Shown here: positions 1-5,064 of the stretch, in pieces | Layout: every line of letters begins with the position of its first letter | Position numbering within the stretch: the first letter of the stretch is position 1 | DNA from: Mageeibacillus sp. UBA3708 | GTDB taxonomy: Bacteria > Bacillota > Clostridia > Saccharofermentanales > Saccharofermentanaceae | Length of the DNA: 6,086 bases | Direction: 5' to 3' | Assembly (NCBI GenBank): GCA_002371375.1 | Contig: DFIB01000106.1 | Span: forward strand, 1-6,086 | Translations under genes and position numbers: made by a program | Notes under the pieces: generated by a model | Database searches by the model: none | Told to the model about the DNA's origin: nothing | What the model saw: the letters and a program-made list of their open reading frames with translations, nothing else

Positions 1-581
1 ACGGCCTCAAGCAGCTCCGTATCGCCGAGACAGAGAAGTATGCACACGTTACATTCTTCTTCAACGGCGGTATTGAGGAACCCAACAAGGATGAGGACAG
101 AACTCTTGTTAACTCACCCAAGGTTGCAACATACGATCTGCAGCCCGAAATGAGTGCTCCCGAAGTATCCGAGAAACTCGACGCAGCCATCACATCCGGC
201 AAGTACGACGTAATCATAATCAATTTCGCCAACCCCGACATGGTAGGCCATACAGGTGTCCTCGAAGCAGCCATCGCCGCAGTCGAGAGGATCGACCAGT
301 GCGTTGGTGCCGCAGTCGATGCAGTTAAGCAGATGGACGGTGTCCTCTTCATCTGCGCAGACCACGGCAATGCCGAACAGATGATCGACTACGAGACAGG
401 CGAGCCCCACACAGCTCACACGACGAACCCTGTTCCGTTTATCCTCTACAACTACGATCCCGCTTACACACTTCGTGAAGGCGGACGTCTCTGCGACATC
501 GCTCCGACATTGCTGGAGATCATGGATCTGCCCCAGCCCAAGGAGATGACAGGTAAGTCACTGCTGGTCAAGAAAGCTTAA
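1..581 (+). CDS. gpmI: 2,3-bisphosphoglycerate-independent phosphoglycerate mutase, C-terminal part (5' end outside window)
   Basis: Cofactor-independent phosphoglycerate mutase interconverts 3- and 2-phosphoglycerate in glycolysis and gluconeogenesis in the cytosol. It is a two-Mn(II) enzyme of the alkaline phosphatase superfamily. The gene enters the window already open; the reading frame starts its first whole codon at position 3 and ends at a TAA at 579-581. About 193 residues are visible, against roughly 510 for the family. The start of the visible part carries the family motif FFFNGG followed by [16 protein letters not shown]. Metal ligands expected from characterised family members are present: Asp (237-239) and His (249-251) in NPDMVGHTG, Asp-His (360-365) in ADHGNAEQM, and His (417-419) in [11 protein letters not shown]. 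The end of the protein, [21 protein letters not shown], is also typical. Nothing looks broken. A strong terminator lies 76 nt downstream, so this is the last gene of its transcript. Confidence 0.97.
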   Translation, partial: GLKQLRIAETEKYAHVTFFFNGGIEEPNKDEDRTLVNSPKVATYDLQPEMSAPEVSEKLDAAITSGKYDVIIINFANPDMVGHTGVLEAAIAAVERIDQCVGAAVDAVKQMDGVLFICADHGNAEQMIDYETGEPHTAHTTNPVPFILYNYDPAYTLREGGRLCDIAPTLLEIMDLPQPKEMTGKSLLVKKA

Positions 582-656
582 GCGAAGTTTTTTATCTGAT
601 GATATTGAAGGTGACTGGGATGGTCTAGTGACCGGTTACTTTGGATGACAGATGAC

Positions 657-723
657 TACACTGAACAATTTGACCTGCTACACTGAAATCCGTTCAGTGC
701 TGCAGGTCTTTTTGTTCAGTGTA
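657..723 (+). terminator. Rho-independent terminator of gpmI with nested outer arms
   Basis: The core hairpin has arms GACCTGC (672-678) and GCAGGTC (702-708), a 2x2 mismatch, then a second perfect 7-bp stem CACTGAA (681-687) / TTCAGTG (693-699) closing a 5-nt loop. TTTTTG follows directly (709-714), the classic plus-strand terminator form. Outside it a further perfect 12-bp pair exists, 657-668 with 712-723, separated from the core by three T-T mismatches, so the whole 67-nt stretch can fold as one long hairpin. On the minus strand no T-tract follows the stem, so it should terminate gpmI but not the leftward regulator gene. Confidence 0.88.
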
Positions 724-755
724 ATTTATAATCGTGTCAGTTGAGGTGGTACCCC

Positions 756-1331
756 TCACCCGAATATAAGATGCATGATGATAAAAACACACAAGGTGAT
801 CGCACCGGCACCTATGGCGAGAAGGATCTTCTGATAGGGACGCTTGGCAATCTCCGCTGTCTTCTCGTCCTTGCCGAGGTCTTTGCCTTCGGTAAAAGCA
901 AGAATCTCTTTATATGTCTGAATGTCATTCTGCTTTTTGAGGATTTCGACGCGCCAGGCCAGTATCAGCAGAGCGGTCATGTAGAGAACATAGGCTATGA
1001 TCCCCCATATTCCAAAAAATCGGATGAGCGGGTAGGGGATGAGTATCCCGATAATGAATCCTGCCCCGTATATGTTTGATACTCTGTTGAATTCGCGAAT
1101 GGATTCGCCGGTTACTTCTCTCTTCATCATGTCAACATCTCCTTTTACAAGGTCATCGAGGGTAACGCCGAACAGTTCGCTCATGAGAAGAAGGCTTTTG
1201 ATGTCCGGATAGCTTCTGTTGTTCTCCCAGGAACTGACAGTCTGGCGTGACACATAAGTCTTCTCTGCCAGAATGTCCTGATTCCAACCCTTGGCTGCAC
1301 GATGCTCCTTTATTCGATTGCCTATCTCCAT
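756..1331 (-). CDS. XRE-family helix-turn-helix regulator with C-terminal membrane segments
   Basis: A 191-residue protein. Residues 3-60 form a Cro/C1-type helix-turn-helix domain: IGNRIKEHRAAKGWNQDILAEK, then the recognition region VSRQTVSSWENNRSYPDIKSLL and the closing GVTLDDLVKGD. This predicts a sequence-specific DNA binder. The rest is not a usual soluble sensor domain. Hydrophobic segments lie at about residues 87-103, 106-126 and 168-190, so the regulator is probably anchored in the membrane with its HTH in the cytoplasm. The polar stretch 127-167 lies between segments 2 and 3. The ATG at 1329-1331 is supported by GGGGGAA just upstream and by an in-frame stop at 1368-1370; the gene ends in TGA (756-758). 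It follows the small membrane-protein gene by 79 nt, which carry a candidate promoter and operator. Its targets and signal are unknown. HTH proteins with membrane tails of this size are common in Bacillota. Confidence 0.9.
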   Translation of the reverse strand: MEIGNRIKEHRAAKGWNQDILAEKTYVSRQTVSSWENNRSYPDIKSLLLMSELFGVTLDDLVKGDVDMMKREVTGESIREFNRVSNIYGAGFIIGILIPYPLIRFFGIWGIIAYVLYMTALLILAWRVEILKKQNDIQTYKEILAFTEGKDLGKDEKTAEIAKRPYQKILLAIGAGAITLCVFIIMHLIFG

Positions 1332-1348
1332 GGTTCCCCCGATGTTGC

Positions 1349-1370
1349 TGACTTGCCGGATGACAAGTCA
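1349..1370 (-). promoter_or_regulatory. Candidate operator: perfect inverted repeat upstream of the XRE regulator
   Basis: TGACTTG (1349-1355) and CAAGTCA (1364-1370) are perfect reverse complements separated by 8 nt. The site starts 17 nt upstream of the regulator's ATG and directly abuts the proposed -10 box, so bound protein would cover the transcription start. This is the usual geometry for XRE autorepression. That the neighbouring regulator binds here is inference. Confidence 0.6.
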
Positions 1371-1399
1371 ATTTAACACCAAAACCTGCCTTATTGCAA
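1371..1399 (-). promoter_or_regulatory. Candidate sigma-A type promoter for the XRE regulator gene
   Basis: Read on the minus strand, TTGCAA (1399-1394) and TTAAAT (1376-1371) are separated by exactly 17 nt, each matching four of six consensus positions. Two direct copies of AAACCTGC (plus strand 1382-1389 and 1398-1405), 16 nt apart start to start, overlap the spacer and the -35 side and could be an additional binding site. The calls rest on consensus match and position only. Confidence 0.45.
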
Positions 1400-1410
1400 A
1401 CCTGCGGTAT

Positions 1411-1623
1411 TTAGTCAGCCTCTTTTGCCGCTCTTGCCGCTCTGCGGACTTCTCTGTCATTCTCCAAGGCTTCCTCGATCATTTTCTCTTCCTTGCTCTT
1501 CTCGCCGGTGATGCTATAATGAGCTTCGATTATCGCTTCCCTGACTGCCCACTTGATTACGAAATACCCTATTACCAATCCCATGATGAGTGTTCCGCCG
1601 CTTATACCCAATTCTCTTAACAT
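1411..1623 (-). CDS. Small single-pass membrane protein, 70 residues, unknown function
   Basis: The start is the ATG at 1621-1623, because GGAGG (minus strand, 1636-1632) sits 8 nt upstream. An in-frame ATG at 1693-1695 would add 24 residues but has no ribosome binding site and lies upstream of the proposed transcription start. The protein has a short N-terminus (MLRELG), one hydrophobic helix at about residues 7-23, and a highly charged tail rich in Glu, Lys, Arg and Ala (residues about 38-70) that should be helical and cytoplasmic. It resembles small Bacillota proteins I recall being grouped as DUF6019, but that match is from memory and unverified. It lies immediately before a membrane-anchored HTH regulator on the same strand. 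A structural or signalling link between the two is possible but not shown. It could instead be a free-standing small envelope protein. Confidence 0.75.
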   Translation of the reverse strand: MLRELGISGGTLIMGLVIGYFVIKWAVREAIIEAHYSITGEKSKEEKMIEEALENDREVRRAARAAKEAD

Positions 1624-1654
1624 ATCTTTGTCCTCCGTGACTGTTGTATTGCTC

Positions 1655-1671
1655 AGCCGCAGCCTGCGGCT
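1655..1671 (-). other. GC-rich hairpin in the 5' leader of the small membrane-protein gene
   Basis: AGCCGCA (1655-1661) and TGCGGCT (1665-1671) form a perfect 7-bp stem with a 3-nt loop. In the minus-strand transcript it would begin only a few bases from the expected RNA 5' end, about 32 nt before the start codon. No T-tract follows on either strand, so it is not an intrinsic terminator. A 5' mRNA-stabilising stem is the simplest reading. Confidence 0.45.
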
Positions 1672-1681
1672 TACGGTAAGG

Positions 1682-1710
1682 ATTATGTCATCCACGGGCC
1701 GCTCTGTCTG
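1682..1710 (-). promoter_or_regulatory. Candidate promoter of the small membrane-protein gene
   Basis: On the minus strand, an extended -10 TGA-CATAAT (CATAAT at 1687-1682, five of six matches) is preceded by CAGACA (1710-1705) at 17 nt. A perfect TTGACA (1714-1709) overlaps this -35 but stands 21 nt from the -10, too far for normal use. The predicted transcription start is near 1675. Confidence 0.45.
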
Positions 1711-1719
1711 TCAAAGGTG

Positions 1720-1763
1720 CTTTACATCCAGTAAATACGGGCATGTAAAGACATTTTTACATG
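1720..1763. repeat. Cluster of TTTACAT/ATGTAAA motifs between divergent promoters
   Basis: TTTACATC (1721-1728), CATGTAAA (1742-1749) and TTTACATG (1756-1763) lie within 44 bp. The last two form a perfect 8-bp inverted repeat with a 6-nt spacer. TTTAC (1721-1725) and GTAAA (1731-1735) form another small inverted repeat. The cluster lies upstream of both the leftward and the rightward promoter, as an operator or activator site for a divergent pair would. The binding protein is unknown. The same octamers recur at 5011-5018 and 5044-5051. Confidence 0.5.
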
Positions 1764-1822
1764 ACGATTTATCGGGCATTTGTGCGGCAAAAAGCCTCGC
1801 CTGTGATTTAGACGGCAGACTG

Positions 1823-1831
1823 TGATATTAT
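1823..1831 (+). promoter_or_regulatory. Candidate extended -10 promoter of the mrp operon
   Basis: TGA-TATTAT (1823-1831) matches the extended -10 form, with five of six positions in the hexamer. No good -35 is seen at 16-18 nt, which an extended -10 promoter can tolerate. It lies 27 nt before the mrp start codon. Confidence 0.45.
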
Positions 1832-1858
1832 ATTGAGGTAATTATCAGGAGGTTTTTT

Positions 1859-2677
1859 ATGGCATCAGCATGTGATTCATGTCCGTCCAAGAACGGATGC
1901 ACTTCTCAGGACTCATGTCCTTCACTTAACAAAAAGATCAATGATAATATCAAGAAGGTAATAGGCATCGCCAGCGGTAAAGGCGGGGTAGGCAAGTCGT
2001 ATGTGACGTCTGCGCTCGCTGCCAAACTGGCGAGACAGGGACTTAAGGTCGGCATCATGGATGCTGATGTTACCGGGCCGTCGATTCCAAAGGCTTTCGG
2101 GCTGAAGGGAATGCTGAGGGCGACGGAGGATAATGTAATGCTTCCGGCCGAGACGAAGAGCGGTATCAAGGTTGTTAGCCTCAATCTCCTTCTCAAGGAT
2201 GAGGAAGCACCTGTCATATGGAGAGGACCCGTCATCTCGGGTGTCATTCAGCAGTTCTGGACTGATGTTGACTGGGGCATGCTCGATGTGCTCCTCATAG
2301 ATATGCCTCCCGGCACGGGAGATGTGCCTCTCACGGTATTCCAGTCCATCCCTCTCGACGGGATAGTACTCGTATCAACGCCGCAGGACCTTGTGTCAAT
2401 GATCGTCAGCAAGGCCAAGAACATGGCGCAGATGATGAATGTGAAGATACTCGGTCTCGTGGAGAACATGAGTTATATCAAGTGTCCTCACTGCGATGAG
2501 AAGATATCACTCTTCGGAGATGACAAGGCACTTGTCGAAGCCGCTGACAAGGCGGGGATAAGCATTCTCGACCGACTCCCTCTCGATACGGCAGAGACGG
2601 CTAAGATCGACGGCGGCAATGCCGATGATGCAGGCGACGGAATACTTGAGAACACAGTTAAGATCATCACGGGGTGA
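1859..2677 (+). CDS. mrp: Mrp/NBP35-family Fe-S cluster carrier ATPase
   Basis: A 272-residue P-loop protein of the Mrp/ApbC/NBP35 family. Members bind a 4Fe-4S cluster, usually across a dimer, and pass it to apoproteins in the cytosol. The deviant Walker A GKGGVGKS is at residues 40-47, the MDAD motif at 67-70, and the IDMPPGTGD motif at 147-155. The two cluster-ligand cysteines are C209 and C212 in IKCPHC. The N-terminus has four more cysteines (C5, C8, C14, C20) before the ATPase domain. This recalls the extra N-terminal cluster of NBP35, although the spacing differs from the eukaryotic pattern. The start ATG has an ideal AGGAGG (1847-1852) six T's upstream. It is the first gene of an operon; the thioesterase begins 6 nt after its TGA. 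Bacterial Mrp without the DUF59 N-domain is common in Clostridia. Confidence in the family is high; client proteins cannot be read from the sequence. Confidence 0.95.
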   Translation: MASACDSCPSKNGCTSQDSCPSLNKKINDNIKKVIGIASGKGGVGKSYVTSALAAKLARQGLKVGIMDADVTGPSIPKAFGLKGMLRATEDNVMLPAETKSGIKVVSLNLLLKDEEAPVIWRGPVISGVIQQFWTDVDWGMLDVLLIDMPPGTGDVPLTVFQSIPLDGIVLVSTPQDLVSMIVSKAKNMAQMMNVKILGLVENMSYIKCPHCDEKISLFGDDKALVEAADKAGISILDRLPLDTAETAKIDGGNADDAGDGILENTVKIITG

Positions 2678-2683
2678 TAACGG

Positions 2684-3106
2684 ATGAAAGAAGTTTGCTA
2701 CGAGCACACAGTGCAGTATTATGAGACGGACCAGATGGGGATCGCGCATCACTCGAACTATATCAGGTGGTTCGAAGAGGCAAGGATCCATTTCTTCGAT
2801 GTGATAGGCATGGGCTACAAGGAGTCTGAGAAGAAGGGGATAATAAGCCCTGTGCTGGCTGTTGAGGCAAACTACAAGAACATGAGTTATTTTCAGGATG
2901 TGGTGGTGATCAAGGTCAGCCTGGTTGAGTATTCCGGCGTGAGGCTGAGCCTCAAGTACGAGATCACCGACAAGGCGACGGGACAGCTCAGGTGTACGGG
3001 TAAGAGCAAGCATTGCTTTATCAATCCCGAAGGCAGGGTAATCTCTTTGAAGAAGGTGGCGCCTGAGGCGTATGACAAATTGATGGAAATGGTGGGAGAA
3101 CAGTAA
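2684..3106 (+). CDS. YbgC/FcbC-type hotdog-fold acyl-CoA thioesterase
   Basis: A 140-residue single hotdog domain of the 4HBT class, the normal length for YbgC-like enzymes, which hydrolyse acyl-CoA or similar thioesters in the cytosol. The signature is at residues 12-31: YYETDQMGIAHHSNYIRWFE. Asp16 is in the position of the catalytic aspartate, and His23 aligns with the His of the family motif YHANY. The central strands (VEANYKNMSYFQDVVVIKVSL, RLSLKYEITD) also fit the family. The substrate cannot be told from sequence; short-chain or aromatic acyl-CoA are the usual options. Translation looks coupled to mrp: GGGGTGAT (2671-2678), a good match to the 16S tail, overlaps the mrp stop codon. The stop codon shares one base with the trxB start (TAATG). 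No Tol-Pal genes accompany it, unlike enterobacterial ybgC, so I leave the symbol blank. Confidence 0.9.
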   Translation: MKEVCYEHTVQYYETDQMGIAHHSNYIRWFEEARIHFFDVIGMGYKESEKKGIISPVLAVEANYKNMSYFQDVVVIKVSLVEYSGVRLSLKYEITDKATGQLRCTGKSKHCFINPEGRVISLKKVAPEAYDKLMEMVGEQ

Positions 3107-4014
3107 TGGCAGACATAGTTATAATCGGAGCAGGTCCCGCGGGAATGTCCGCAGCGGTCTACGCGAGAAGAGCAGGAATGAGCACAGTCGTGTACGAAGC
3201 CAATATGTTCGGCGGACAGATAGTCAACACGCCGGAAGTCGAGAATTATCCCGCGATCAAGAAGATATCAGGATTTGATTTCGCGATGGGGCTGTATGAA
3301 CAGGCATCCGAGCTGGGTGCTGAGTTCAGGATGGAGCCGGTTGTGGCGATCCAGGGCGATGCGAAGTCCGGATTCACCGTAAGGAGCGAGTTCTCGTCCG
3401 AGCCGGCAAAGGCCGTGATAATTGCAACGGGCGCATCCAACAGACATATTGGGATAGAGGATGAAGAGCGCCTTACCGGTCACGGCGTATCTTATTGTGC
3501 GACGTGCGACGGCGCTTTCTTCAAGGGTAAGGAAGTGGCTGTCTTCGGAGGCGGCAACACTGCCGTTGAGGATGCGCTCTACCTTGCAGGTCTGGCAAGT
3601 AAGGTCTACCTGATCCACAGGCGTAATCAGTTCCGTGCCGAACAGAAGCTCGTGAATATGGCCAAGGCTAACGATAAGATCGAGATAGTTACTCCCAAGA
3701 TAGTGACCGGACTTAAGGGCACCGATAAGCTGACGGCAATATCCGTTACGGACATGGCTGACGGCAGGGAGCAGATGATCGATGTGGATGCTCTTTTTGT
3801 CGCGATCGGTCAGATCCCGGCAGCTGAGCCGTTCAAGACAGTGGTTGATCAGGAGAACGGTTACATTATTGCCGGAGAGGACTGCAAGACGAGCGCGGAA
3901 GGCATCTTCGTCGCCGGAGACGGACGCACCAAGACTGTAAGACAGCTTACGACAGCTGCTTCAGACGGTGCCGTCGCAGCTCTTGCAGCTTGTGATTTTG
4001 TCAGGAGTTTATGA
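3106..4014 (+). CDS. trxB: Thioredoxin reductase (FAD/NADPH, low-molecular-weight type)
   Basis: A 302-residue flavoprotein disulfide reductase, close to the usual 305-320 for bacterial TrxB. It transfers electrons from NADPH through FAD and a redox disulfide to thioredoxin in the cytosol. The FAD-binding GAGPAG is at residues 8-13 and the redox pair is C131-A-T-C134 in YCATCDGAFF. The second nucleotide-binding motif is GGGNTA (148-153), followed by HRRNQFRA, whose arginines fit NADPH 2'-phosphate recognition. FVAIGQIP and GIFVAGDGR...RQLTTAASDGA close the FAD domain. The ATG overlaps the thioesterase stop by one base, with GGGAG (3094-3098) seven bases before it, so translation is coupled. 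No thioredoxin gene is in the window. A ferredoxin-dependent variant is unlikely because the HRR motif is intact. The 3' end overlaps the convergent protease gene by 6 nt. Confidence 0.96.
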   Translation: MADIVIIGAGPAGMSAAVYARRAGMSTVVYEANMFGGQIVNTPEVENYPAIKKISGFDFAMGLYEQASELGAEFRMEPVVAIQGDAKSGFTVRSEFSSEPAKAVIIATGASNRHIGIEDEERLTGHGVSYCATCDGAFFKGKEVAVFGGGNTAVEDALYLAGLASKVYLIHRRNQFRAEQKLVNMAKANDKIEIVTPKIVTGLKGTDKLTAISVTDMADGREQMIDVDALFVAIGQIPAAEPFKTVVDQENGYIIAGEDCKTSAEGIFVAGDGRTKTVRQLTTAASDGAVAALAACDFVRSL

Positions 4015-4965
4015 GAGTTTTGAGCCTATCGCGCCAAACAGAGTAATTGCAAATCCGCCGATAAGCAGAGCGCCAAATCCGCATGTTCCGATAATATAAG
4101 CACGCTGGATCTTCCTGCTCCTTATTCTCTTCTCCTCAGCCGGAGCATCTTGGGCGATCTTTGGCATAAGAAGGTGCACGCCGAGTGCAATGAATACGGG
4201 AGCGAGTGAGAACATGATCATGCTCGACCCGAGCGTCAGAAGCAGTGTATTGCCGCTTGACACGAACGTCTCAAGTGTCTTGTTCGTGACTTCGGTGTTG
4301 ACCTGACTTCTGCCGAGCAGTGATATCAGGTTGCCTATCGAATTGTTCGTGAAGTGAAGAAGAACAGGCAAAAGGATATTGTCTTTCTTTATCATCAGGT
4401 AAGCGCATGAGGCTCCCATAATTGTTGTGTTCATGAACCTTATCGGGTCAGTATGCATGATCCCGAAGAATACCCCGATGATGAGCATGATCATCCAGTC
4501 CTTCCTGAGCGGTCTGAAGTGAGACAGGACAGCACCTCTCTCGATCGCTTCCTCACAAATCGGAGCGATGATGGCAACCGTTACGAAAGTGATGAGAGGA
4601 CTGCCTCCCGACAGCGACGAATTGAGGCCGCTCAATACCTTCGTGAATGTATCCGGAAGCAGAAATGCCGCCAGATATATACTGATGAAACCGAACATTA
4701 TCGAACCCATCCAGAGGAATATCGTTCCCCAGAAATCCCGGAAAGCTATCTTATGTACGGGGAATACTTCCTTAAGCGGAGTTCTTCTTATGAGTGTATA
4801 TGAGACGGCCAGTATAAGGAAAAGCAATTCAGACAGGATTAGTCCCGTAAATCCCAGATTTACCTGCAGGAGCCGTCCTGCAGTAAGAAGCATAACAAGC
4901 GCTGCAGCCTGCAAAATAACGCCCTGCCAGGGTCTCCATCTGCTTGGAGTCTCGATAGTTCTCAT
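4009..4965 (-). CDS. CPBP-family (CAAX/ABI) intramembrane metalloprotease
   Basis: A 318-residue polytopic membrane protein with about eight hydrophobic segments. Three catalytic motifs of the CPBP (Abi, type II CAAX prenyl protease) family are intact: EExxxR at E138-E139-R143 in CEEAIERG, FxxxH at F167-H171 in FFGIMH, and HxxxN at H204-N208 in LLHFTNN. This supports an active glutamate/histidine intramembrane protease. Bacterial members act in processing of peptides or membrane proteins, bacteriocin immunity or scaffolding. The substrate here is unknown. The C-terminal extension, residues about 240-318, adds two more membrane helices joined by a basic loop (EEKRIRSRKIQR). The ATG has only a distant GAGGT about 11-12 nt upstream, a modest ribosome binding site. 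The gene converges on trxB with a 6-nt overlap. On its other side it is divergent from two lipoprotein genes. Confidence 0.9.
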   Translation of the reverse strand: MRTIETPSRWRPWQGVILQAAALVMLLTAGRLLQVNLGFTGLILSELLFLILAVSYTLIRRTPLKEVFPVHKIAFRDFWGTIFLWMGSIMFGFISIYLAAFLLPDTFTKVLSGLNSSLSGGSPLITFVTVAIIAPICEEAIERGAVLSHFRPLRKDWMIMLIIGVFFGIMHTDPIRFMNTTIMGASCAYLMIKKDNILLPVLLHFTNNSIGNLISLLGRSQVNTEVTNKTLETFVSSGNTLLLTLGSSMIMFSLAPVFIALGVHLLMPKIAQDAPAEEKRIRSRKIQRAYIIGTCGFGALLIGGFAITLFGAIGSKLS

Positions 4966-5002
4966 CTTGTTATCTTACCTCTTGTAAATATATCGAAAAA
5001 TG

Positions 5003-5051
5003 TAATAATGTTTACATGGTGTATTATTCCATAGATGATTGGGCATGTAAA
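5003..5051. promoter_or_regulatory. Divergent intergenic regulatory region with TTTACATG / CATGTAAA pair
   Basis: TTTACATG (5011-5018) and CATGTAAA (5044-5051) are perfect reverse complements 25 nt apart, and match octamers at 1756-1763 and 1742-1749. TTTACATG sits at the centre of AATAAT (5004-5009) / ATTATT (5023-5028). For the leftward protease gene, a TATATT-like -10 (minus strand 4994-4989) with TAAACA 16 nt upstream would place the motif on the -35. The right-hand copy touches the lipoprotein ribosome binding site (AGGAAGG 5051-5057), so an RNA hairpin masking translation is an alternative. No convincing rightward promoter was found. Confidence 0.4.
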
Positions 5052-5064
5052 GGAAGGTGTTGTT

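Noticed and set aside
608..642. Second possible hairpin upstream of the gpmI terminator (GTGACTGG 611-618 with CCGGTTAC 632-639).
   Set aside because: It needs two to three G-U pairs and a 13-nt loop, and only TTT then GG follows. It is too weak to call a terminator beside the much stronger one at 657-723.
741..760. GAGGTGGTACCCC resembles the T-box antiterminator motif (TGGNACC).
   Set aside because: It lies after the terminator rather than before one, no Stem I or specifier region is evident, and no plus-strand gene follows. It overlaps the 3' end of the minus-strand regulator gene, and GGTACC is a self-complementary word likely to appear by chance.
741..1079. Open plus-strand frames across the regulator gene and several long antisense frames elsewhere (for example 2507-3013 minus, 4568-4987 plus, 4975-5598 minus).
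   Set aside because: They lie opposite well-supported genes, lack ribosome binding sites and recognisable domains, and are explained by codon use of the opposite strand.
1624..1695. Upstream in-frame ATG (1693-1695) that would lengthen the small membrane protein to 94 residues.
   Set aside because: It has no ribosome binding site, its codons would overlap the -10 box and the 5' hairpin, and the downstream ATG has an excellent GGAGG at 8 nt.
4864..4883. Perfect inverted repeat CTGCAGG-N6-CCTGCAG inside the CPBP protease gene.
   Set aside because: It lies within coding sequence for a normal membrane segment (Leu, Leu, Gln, Thr and Ala codons), has no T-tract on either strand, and shows no link to a gene boundary.
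5035..5064. Upstream ATG at 5035 for the first lipoprotein.
   Set aside because: It would put ten extra residues before a normal lipoprotein signal peptide, lacks a ribosome binding site, and the paralog aligns from the later start.
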